From the NCBI GenBank assembly GCA_012295275.1, contig CM022667.1, positions 1,233,943 to 1,263,942 on the forward strand: a stretch of 30,000 bases of DNA. Reading direction: 5' to 3'. Shown here piece after piece: positions 12,001 through 19,900 of the stretch; positions within the stretch are counted from its first letter, which is position 1, and each line of letters begins with the position of its first letter. This stretch comes from Chrysomallon squamiferum (taxonomy: Eukaryota; Mollusca; Gastropoda; Neomphalida; Peltospiridae). The position numbers and the translations under genes are program-made. The notes beneath the pieces were generated by a model, which saw nothing but the letters and a program-made list of their open reading frames with translations, made no database searches and was not told where the DNA came from.

Positions 12001-12486
12001 TGTTTTAGTATACAGACAGAATTTCCAACATGCATATTAGCTCGGTCAGCTGACGACATCAGGGACATACTTGGTCAGCTGCCAAGATCGAGATACCGTC
12101 GATCTGACATTTACAACCATGACCCTGTTAAACATTTTACTGTTATAATTTAATATACAGTTTGATAAAAGAAAAAACAGAGACGGCCCCTTGTGTTGAT
12201 TTTCTCTGTGAGCAGTTTTTTTCACTAACGTTTGAAAATTATAGATTTATATTGTAATATTTGTTGTAAAATTCAAGCTGCCCACCTGATAACAAGTCCT
12301 TGGCAAATCGAGACAAACTGCACAGCATAATATGCCACTCAAACGGTCTTCTAGTTCTGGTCCAAATTTGCAAAAGGAATCTGAAGTCTTAATCTTCTTT
12401 TTCGGAGGTTCAAACGACATCAGATTTTCCTTTTCTTCATTTTGGTCGCGCAGATCTTGTCGATTTTCGTCTGCACTCTCTGCCAT
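8631..12486 (-). CDS. ZFTRAF1: Zinc finger TRAF-type containing protein 1 (CYHR1), four exons, frameshifted
   Basis: Spliced minus-strand gene with coding exons 12486-12286, 11346-11108, 9543-9332 and 9020-8631, all bounded by GT-AG. Residues 27-33 (PPKKKIK) resemble a nuclear localisation signal. A RING finger spans 54-100 with ligands C55, C58, C68, H72, C75, C78, C95 and C98. A TRAF-type zinc-finger region follows (C124, C127, H139, C144, C151, C158, H170, C174), then a linker and a C-terminal domain containing PYRTDDF. It matches human ZFTRAF1/CYHR1 along its whole length; the stretch GHLMCAGC is identical. The mouse protein was described as a galectin-3 partner; a RING fold suggests ubiquitin-ligase activity, but the substrate is unknown. 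The four exons total 1042 nt, one base too many. The frame breaks at 8830-8834 near residue 281; skipping one base gives 346 residues ending in TGA. I chose the ATG at 12486 for its AAGATGG context; an in-frame ATG at 12540 would add 18 residues. Confidence 0.93.
8830..8834 (-). other. Frameshift site in ZFTRAF1 exon 4 (run of five C on the coding strand)
   Basis: The coding strand reads GCCCCCGATC. With four C in the run, the frame passes smoothly from NAP to IRLHF and aligns without a gap to the human protein; with five it breaks. Candidate causes are an assembly error in a homopolymer, a real mutation, or +1 ribosomal slippage at CCC-G. The first is the simplest. Confidence 0.85.
9332..9543 (-). 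CDS. ZFTRAF1: ZFTRAF1 coding exon 3
   Basis: The acceptor TTTCTACAG at 9544 opens the exon. It encodes the second zinc-finger part ([10 protein letters not shown]) and the helical linker ending [11 protein letters not shown]. It ends in phase 1 with G|GTTTGT. It is markedly GC-richer than the surrounding introns. Confidence 0.93.
10171..10194. repeat. (TTAA)n tetranucleotide repeat
   Basis: Five to six ATTA/TTAA units in ZFTRAF1 intron 2. Intron 2 (9544-11107) otherwise holds poly-A runs (10659-10688) and a GC-richer 350-bp stretch from 10745 to 11100. Confidence 0.9.
10802..10830. repeat. Short inverted repeat in ZFTRAF1 intron 2
   Basis: AACAGTTG and CAACTGTT face each other across a 10-nt loop, giving an 8-bp perfect stem. 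It lies in the same GC-richer part of intron 2 as the longer hairpin at 10964. No known RNA family is recognised. Confidence 0.6.
10964..11009. repeat. Imperfect hairpin in ZFTRAF1 intron 2
   Basis: Two 19-nt arms (10964-10982 and 10991-11009) pair at 17 of 19 positions around an 8-nt loop. The hairpin can form from either strand. Long paired arms with two mismatches recall a small-RNA precursor, but at 46 nt it is shorter than a usual animal pre-miRNA. A recent inverted duplication is the other explanation. No known miRNA seed is recognised. Confidence 0.5.
11108..11346 (-). CDS. ZFTRAF1: ZFTRAF1 coding exon 2
   Basis: Starts after TTACAG with [11 protein letters not shown] and carries the rest of the RING finger, then the first TRAF-type zinc ligands, to residue 147 (codon split after two bases). 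The donor is AG|GTAAGA. Confidence 0.95.
11841..11850. promoter_or_regulatory. 10-bp palindrome containing E-box CACGTG
   Basis: ATCACGTGAT in ZFTRAF1 intron 1 contains TCACGTGA, the core used by bHLH-ZIP factors of the MITF/TFE/USF type. A site this short can arise by chance, so function is only suggested. Confidence 0.3.
12035..12110 (+). mobile_element. tRNA-like SINE head in ZFTRAF1 intron 1
   Basis: TTAGCTCGGTCAGCTGACGA (from 12037) resembles the tRNA A-box region TAGCTCAGTCGG-AGAGC. AGATCGAGATACC (12085-12097) lies about 47 bp later and resembles a B-box (GGTTCGAGTCC). The segment also contains inverted repeats: GTCAGCTGAC (12045-12054), CTTGG...CCAAG (12070-12086) and AGATCGA...TCGATCT (12085-12105). 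It is inserted antisense to the host gene. It could be a diverged tRNA pseudogene instead. Confidence 0.45.
12286..12486 (-). CDS. ZFTRAF1: ZFTRAF1 coding exon 1
   Basis: Encodes residues 1-67: the acidic/basic N-terminus, the lysine-rich PPKKKIK stretch and the first RING cysteine pair (CCAVC). It ends CAG|GTGGGC in phase 0. Confidence 0.9.
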
Positions 12487-12740
12487 CTTGTTTGTTTGTA
12501 AATGTTGAGTGACGTCAGAACAAGGAATAGAGATTCCCATAACGTCATTTTTAACCAATCAATAATTAAATAGGCGGACTGAATCTTTAATACCAGCCAA
12601 TCGGAAAATGAATATCCGAAGGTCAAAGTGCGATGTGCATTGGTAATAACATAAGACTTGAAGCCTTTCCGTAACTAAGCAACAACAAACTTCAGCTGCT
12701 GTCGGCAGTATATTACCTCATTACTGACCAATGGAAATGA
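12487..12740 (-). promoter_or_regulatory. ZFTRAF1 promoter region with CRE and CCAAT boxes
   Basis: A perfect cAMP-response element TGACGTCA lies at 12510-12517 and a half-site-like AACGTCA at 12541-12547. Three CCAAT pentamers are at 12555-12559, 12597-12601 and 12728-12732. CRE and CCAAT elements usually sit within about 100 bp of a start site, so transcription probably begins near 12490-12560. This favours the ATG at 12486. Factor binding is inferred from motif identity only. Confidence 0.5.
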
Positions 12741-12751
12741 AAGTAGGTTGC

Positions 12752-12776
12752 AGCATGAATGCTAGGAATGCTGCAT
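12752..12776. repeat. Inverted repeat upstream of ZFTRAF1
   Basis: GCAGCAT and ATGCTGC form a 7-bp perfect stem with an 11-nt loop that contains a further ATGCT. No function is assigned. Confidence 0.5.
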
Positions 12777-14095
12777 CATCTGCAAGCGAAAACATTAACT
12801 ATACCATCTATACATTAATTTATAAATTCGTTTGCTTGAGGTAGATGTTTTTAGAAATTAAATTTAGTGAAAAGACATATTAAATAGTTTTAAATACTTT
12901 TTCTTTCTTAGCCCCTCCTCCTTTTTTTTTTCATAACATAGACGATAGAATGCAATTCAAAGTTGTGAATGTGGCTAAAAATACACATCAATCAATAACC
13001 AGCCAGTTCATCTCGGTAAACTTATTGTGACCACGCTTAATGTCATTGTCAAAATCTAGGTTAACGTTCAAAATACGGTCAGTGGTAAATTGTCGGCAAA
13101 AAAAGAGAAATATTTCAGTGTATTTATTATTATAACTTATGTATTCATTTATGTCGTTTAACAACAAAAGCTATACAGTAATATTGAAATGGAATAATGT
13201 TATGTGTGTGTGAAATGAAAATAAAACTGTTTTAATTAAAATGGACCATAAATTTTGCATTCATTCTTTTGTTGTTTTAATCTCAATTATCAATCATAAA
13301 TCTTTTCTTTTACTTTTCTTTTTTCAAGTCAAATACACATATTAATTTATTTTCTTTAAATATTATATCAGAACTATATTTATAAACATTACTAACAAAA
13401 TAAGAAAATAACTAATAAATAATATAAAATTATTTTTAAATAAATATATAGAAAAGGCAAAGGCAAAACATGATATTGAGTATCTTATTTAAGTTATACC
13501 AATTTTATTTATTACTGACAACACACATTATTTTAAATTTTTTGAGACTGACAAATTTACATCAACTGCAGTAACAATTTAGACAAGTCGGTGTTTCTTT
13601 TCTTGCTTAAAATAAAAACAATATCCAAGTATTATTTTGTACATGAAAAAATAAGTTTAAATTTAGAAATTATTTTAATCAATAACTAGTAATACTATAA
13701 CCACTACTTTTGTGGTAAGCAGTTATGTTTTCATAATAATACATCTGTATGTATTTCTAGGTACTTATGTACTGTTGAGGTAATCATTTTTTTAATAATT
13801 TTTTTTTTTTTTTGAAATGTGACCTGACATGCATGAAGTGATAATATTCATTCAGTTCAACGTATAGCCAAAATAAAAATATTCATTGTAACCCTCATTC
13901 CATCTCATGATTTTCAGAACAGTCAAGATTTTACATTTCCATCATAGACATCATTTGCTGTGATCAATTCACAATGACTTCAACATTCTCTGGACACAAG
14001 GCAGTTTCATAGATCATACTTTGTGATGTATTTTGTTTATTTCTACTTTTATATCATGACTGAACGTGGTTAGCTCTTATTTTCCAAAGTATTAA

Positions 14096-14774
14096 GGGGA
14101 CAAGGGTGGCAAAAATTAAAAAAAAAATAAGAAACACGATGGAAATAATCTCCTTTTGTTACCGTAAGAAACCAGAATTATTTTTTTTTAATTTTTAAAA
14201 AGTTTTTTATGAAAAATAGTTACTTCAATTTTTGGCTTTTTTTAATAATAGTAACCCATTTATCAGCCTTTCCAAACCAATCAATGTGTGTATATGTATA
14301 TATATATATATTATTGAAACTGCTGGGGTTCATTATAGAAATGTATTTCTATAAAAAAAAAATAAAAAAAAGTCTTTGTTTAATACTTCAAAAGAAATAA
14401 AAAAAATAATATCTGTATTGTTTTTCATTCGTATTTTGAAACATTGTATAAAGATTATATGAAAATAATTTTTTCACAAGATTTTCTTATTGTCATTTGT
14501 ATTGTTTATTTTTAAATATATATTCCAAATTTGGAAACTAACATATTCTTCATACATTTTTCCAAAAAGGTTCTTTAAAAAGAACAAATGTCAACTTATT
14601 ATGCCTACAGGGGTGATGTTACACATTATATAATCTAATGTGTATGCACTTTCTTTTGCAAAAAACCTGAGACCTTTATCTGATAAAGTAAATATTTTCT
14701 ATATATTTTCTAAACTGTTGTCAAAAATAACAATTGTTTATTAAATTTTTTTAGTTTTTGCCTAGCATGTCCCC
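14096..14774. mobile_element. MITE with ~29-bp terminal inverted repeats, TTAA target duplication
   Basis: The element starts GGGGACA and ends TGTCCCC. Its ends match as inverted repeats at 24 of 29 positions (14096-14124 against 14774-14746). Both ends are flanked by TTAA (14092-14095 and 14775-14778). It is 679 bp long, very AT-rich inside, and carries no transposase frame, so it is non-autonomous. TTAA duplication is the hallmark of piggyBac-type insertion, although known piggyBac ends usually start CCC rather than GGGG. A different superfamily with two-base duplications remains possible. Confidence 0.7.
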
Positions 14775-16729
14775 TTAATTACAGCAAGCACATTAAGTGT
14801 TATTCCAATAAGTAATGTATGAAATCTAAAATCCCATCCTAACAAATAACCACTGGTGATGCTTATAAAGTATTTCCATTACACAAAACAAACAACTTAC
14901 TATCTTCCTGACGTGAACAGTCTGATTAATTCTTTTATGAAAAGTTTTTACAATTTTTCCCCAGCACTGTTCACATATTTTATCAATTTGCTAATCCAGA
15001 ACTCCAAAATGATTTGGTATTGAGTGGTAATTGTTTATTTTTTTTTTCTGCAAAAAAACAACAGACAACAAAATCTTTCAAATGATACTGCATACACAAA
15101 TACATTCACATTCCATAACCAGAGACATCAAAAATACACTGTACAATTTATTTAAAAAGATGGAAGTGTTAAAAACAAAGCACACTGAACATTTAAATCA
15201 TTCACAATTCTTTGAGCAATGTGGGATGTTAGAAAAATAATGAATCATTGAGAAAAAGAAAAACAAATTGTGCAGTTTTATTATTTCAATTGTATTTAAC
15301 ACGGATTAATGTTTTGCCAATTTCATTTGACAGACTAAAATTAAATTTCTCTGTGGGTTAAATATGGATCATTTTACAGTTATCAGTACCAAGTCTGTAC
15401 TGAACAATTATTTAACAAAGAAATAAAATTATCTCACTATTTCATCAATTCCAAAGATAATTATTCTGTCACATGAACATATTTATTTATGGAAAAAGTA
15501 GTTACTTTTTGATTTCATGCACACTAAAGAATTGAACATAAAAGCATTTTAGTTCTTTCTATTTGGGAAAAAGAGACAACTGTCAGAAAATTATAATTTC
15601 ATTTTTAATGAACAAATAAAAAATATACTTTATATTCAACAACTAATGACAATCTGTTTCTATACAAATGTATTTAACTACAAGAATTTCAAGTCTAAAC
15701 ATTTTTTTTTAAATTGTATCCGTGGCAGAATAAACAACTAATGCTTAATAGAGTTTGGATGCTTTCAAATAATTGTTTTAATTTATGCCCGATATATTTT
15801 AATAAAATATAACATAATAAACAATTTTTTTTCAAATGAAACAAAAACATCATTTAATAGTTGAAATATTTTAAATTTATTTTATTGTTAGTGTTATTAG
15901 GAAAAACCTGATCACTAAAAAAAAAAAAAACTTCAGCTGCTTTCTGCCAACGATACACATTAAGTTAACTATATATTAACAACTACTATTATTAATAATA
16001 CAAATAAATACCAAGCATACAAATAAGAATTTCGGAGAAAGTTTAATCATTTTCTGTGTATCAAATACTGGATCTTTAGTTAATATATCTTGGTGTAAAC
16101 AAGCATAATTTTATATCCTGATTATGGCATGAAATTAATGCACTGGCAGAATGGACAATTTAAAAAGCGTAGCAAAAGAAAAATGAAAAGTTAACATGAA
16201 CAAATGTTCAACATTAATTGGAATGGTATTAGTATATCCAAGTATTGATCCAGTCACCAGAGATCTTGAAAACAAACATCGGTTAAGTACTTAAAACTAT
16301 CTTTTTACATAGTCATATGTAGCCAAAAATTTGTTTTTACACGCTTTTTAAAACAAAATATTCACAGATGTCTGTATATTTTGCATAGATTCTTCAGTTT
16401 GTTTTCAACTTTTCTAAGATGGGAATGAAGTTAAACAACAACAAAAAAAAACCCCACTGCATATTCTTTAAAATTAATCCACTCTAAAAACTGTTAGAAG
16501 ATAAATCATCATTAAGTGTCAGCACTACTAAAAAAAAAACAATCTTAGAAATCCAATGTTTTCATTGGTAAAGGCCATTTATTATTATTTTTTTTTTTTA
16601 AACTTTAAGACAGTTACAACCACACATCCTCAAATTAAATGATTTAACATTTTGTTTTTATTATTTAATAATTAAAAATCTAAAATGCGTTGCTTGGTTC
16701 CGACGCCTCTTTTTGCGTGGTGTATATAT

Positions 16730-16735
16730 TTTATT
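16730..16735 (-). terminator. Candidate polyadenylation signal for SSR1
   Basis: TTTATT on the plus strand gives AATAAA on the minus strand 90 nt after the SSR1 stop. A second AATAAA is at 16578-16583. Confidence 0.4.
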
Positions 16736-16824
16736 ATGGAAAATTGTTATCAGTTCTGGAGAAATAAGATTTTTAATGACAACCGTCAGAGAAAGTTTTA
16801 GAGAAAATTCTTTGTGCCATTCAG

Positions 16825-16904
16825 TTACTCTTCTCCAGATCCCGAAGATCTTTTGCTTCTTCTTTGACGCGGTGACTGCTTTGGGGTGCGTCTCGGGGAC
16901 CGAT
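16825..16904 (-). CDS. SSR1: SSR1 exon 9: C-terminus
   Basis: Encodes [20 protein letters not shown] and SSGSGEE, then TAA. It matches the arginine/serine-rich end of vertebrate SSR1. Confidence 0.95.
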
Positions 16905-19900
16905 CTGAAAGAAGTAAGTTTGTAATTTATGTACTTATTGTTTTAAAAAAAAAAATGTATTGTTCTCTTAATGATACTTTGAATTTTTAACTATTATTTT
17001 CAAACACATTTTCAGCATTTTAATATTTAAAGACATACAATTCAAAGTATTTCATATATGCTTGAGATTTCCAAAATTGAATGTATATGTACATTACCTA
17101 ATTTTTTTCAAAAAACTTTTGGCAGTACTAAGACTATTTTGCTGGCAAAAAACCAATTCTTTTGTCTTTGAAACAAAATAATAGTTGAACCGTACTGAAT
17201 GAATTTGATGATTATTTTTGAATTGATTTAAAAAAAAACAAAAAAACACAGAAACCCCTAAACAAACACATATCCATGTGTATGATTCTTTAATAATTAA
17301 ATGTACTCTAGACTTTACATTTAACAATCAGTTATTAACGTGTCACAGAGTATTAGATCATTTTACACAGATAAGATGCAAAATAAAATACATACTGATC
17401 CCCTGGAGTGTTTCCTTTGGGATCCACTCGTAATCTACATGTGAATTCTGAGTGCCCATCTCTACAACCTTTTTTGGTTTGAGAAGACGCTTTTTTTTCT
17501 GAAACAAAAAAAATAAATTACTTTAAAAACAGACACGAAATTAGCATTCATTTAAAGCAAATATATCCAGAAAGGGCATTTTTAACCATCTCATTAATAA
17601 GTAAAATTTCAAATGATAATTAATCTTAAATGAATTAATCTTGATAAATGATCTTGAAAATTCTCTACTGTATTAAGAAAATTTAGAATAATATATATAT
17701 ATATCTATAAAATCTGGTGAATTAACTGCTATCATTGATGTTGCTATTATTTTTTTTTTATATAGATTCACCATCTTTCGTACAATTTCTATGGCAGAAC
17801 AATTTTGCTGTGTGTATAAAATTCATGTACAAGTTTATCTAATCCTGTAAATAATCATTAAAAAGAGTTTATCAAACATACCCCTAAAACCGTCACGAGC
17901 TGGTGGATTCCAAAGAGTAAAAGGACACCGACTGCTGCCAAAAACAGATACAAGAAAAATCTGGAAAAAAATAGAAATAAAAGTAATTTTAAAAAATAAA
18001 TATATGTAATACTTTATAATTATGTACATGGGACATATTCTTCTGATTTAACAATTCATCAGTGCTGATATTACAAATAAAAATAATTCATTGTGAGTAA
18101 GACCAACTAGCTTTTGCAAAATGTGCGTCATCAACAGCTGGGTATCAACACATGTTACACTAATACTTTTTATCTTATTTTGAATGTCACTACACTATAA
18201 TCTATATTAGAATTAAGAGTTAAATATTTATTTAGATGTTCAATCAATTTACAACCATTTCTGAAAATGGCTGCTTTTATACGGTTTTGATTTAACTTTT
18301 TAAATCATGTTAGCATTTTATAAACATTTTCTATCATCCACCAAAAACAAATTTTTAAAATTAAAAAAAAAATTAAAAATGCTACTATCCACTGAATGCA
18401 GCATGATGGTGAACTCTTAAGCAGGAATCATGGATAATAATAATAATAATAAAAAAAGAATAATGGAAGTAACATCTGCATGCTAGTTTATTTAAAAAAC
18501 AAACCAAAATGATCAAACCATCATTAATAAGCTGAACCCAAAATCAAGGATCATGTAATATAAAGCTTTTCAATACCATTTGTAAGAGAACTCCTAAACA
18601 ATGCAATTCATTATTAAAGAACAACAAAGCTCAAACGCCTCTACTTTCTATTGCAGACTACAGGAAAACGACAGTCACCAATGAGCCTGTAGTTTGCTGA
18701 TAGCTGCTTCATATATCAAAATAATGTCAAATAATAATAAAGATTAAAAATTAAAATTATAAAAGTCTGATCAATAGCAATGATAAGTATTTCATATAAA
18801 TTTAATTTTTCTTTTTTTTCCCATTTTCAAATAATATTTATGGATTTCAACACTGATATTCCAATTTCTTTTAAAAAAAAATAATTAAAGAACTTGAAAC
18901 TGAATAGTGTCCATCTATAAAATGCAATGCCTGAATTTGTTATTTTATGTTTACATCATAAACTAAAAAATCTAAAAGAATAAAATTTTAAAAATTAAAA
19001 GCTATAGAAAGTAGAATCAATTTACCTTGTTCCTTTTCTATAAGTTGCAATTTAATAAAAATGAAAACCGTAGTATCATTTCCTACAGATATTCCAAAAA
19101 ATATATTTTCTTGACTGAATGTGCAAAATAAATGATATTACACAGACTGTAAAAGTGTATGAAAACTCCTAAACAATGCAATTCATTAAAGAAGAACAAA
19201 GCTCAAACGTCTCAATTTTTCTGTTGCAGACTACAGGAAAACTGCACTCACCATCTACAGTGCAGTTTGCTGGTAGCTGCTTCATATCAAAATAGTGCCA
19301 GAAGCAACCCTATATTAAAGACCAGTTTGTTCTGTTAACATAATTATTACAAAGAAACAGAAATAGGTAGAAACATGACCTCTAAACATCAATTTTCAAG
19401 TATAATCCTCAGAAGATCTGAAATTACAACCCCTGCATTTTTAAAGAAATCAGCCTTCAATTCAAAACTTTTACACTGTATCAACAAATCCACCAGAAAA
19501 ATTAATAAGCAGAAAATATAAAAATTAAAACCACAACAAAAATTTTGTTAACTCCAATTCAGCAGCTCATAAATAATTCACTAAAAATGAAAACTATATT
19601 TTTTATTCCCTAAAGATAATATATTTCTAAAGTAAAAAATTTACCTTAACTACACCTATTACGACTGATTTTATACAGTACCTGCAAAAATTGTAAGAGA
19701 ACTCCTAAACAATGAAGTTCATTAAGGAACAACAATGCTCAAACGGTCTCCAAGTTTCTATTGCAGACTACAGGAAAACTACAGTCACTGTATAGATTGC
19801 AGTTTGCTGGTAGCTGCTTCCATTACTAAGTATTAAATTACTGTAATGGGAACAGACAAAAACCTTCCTAAGTAACAATTTTTCACAATTCTCTTCAGTT

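Larger units (their letters stand above)
12781..16824. other. Non-coding interval between SSR1 3' end and ZFTRAF1 promoter
   Basis: About 4 kb of AT-rich DNA with no supported coding exon. It contains the SSR1 3' UTR (right end), a TTAA-flanked MITE, and poly-A/T tracts. The small open frames here (for example 15031-15240) have no recognisable domain. Confidence 0.65.

Noticed and set aside
12541-12558. ZFTRAF1 start extended upstream to 12558
   Set aside because: The codon at 12556-12558 on the minus strand is TTG, not ATG; the first in-frame ATG is at 12540 and the best context is at 12486.
18058-18140. Possible box C/D snoRNA in SSR1 intron 6 (TTGATGA and CTGA about 74 nt apart)
   Set aside because: The C box has the wrong first base and the ends have no complementary terminal stem.
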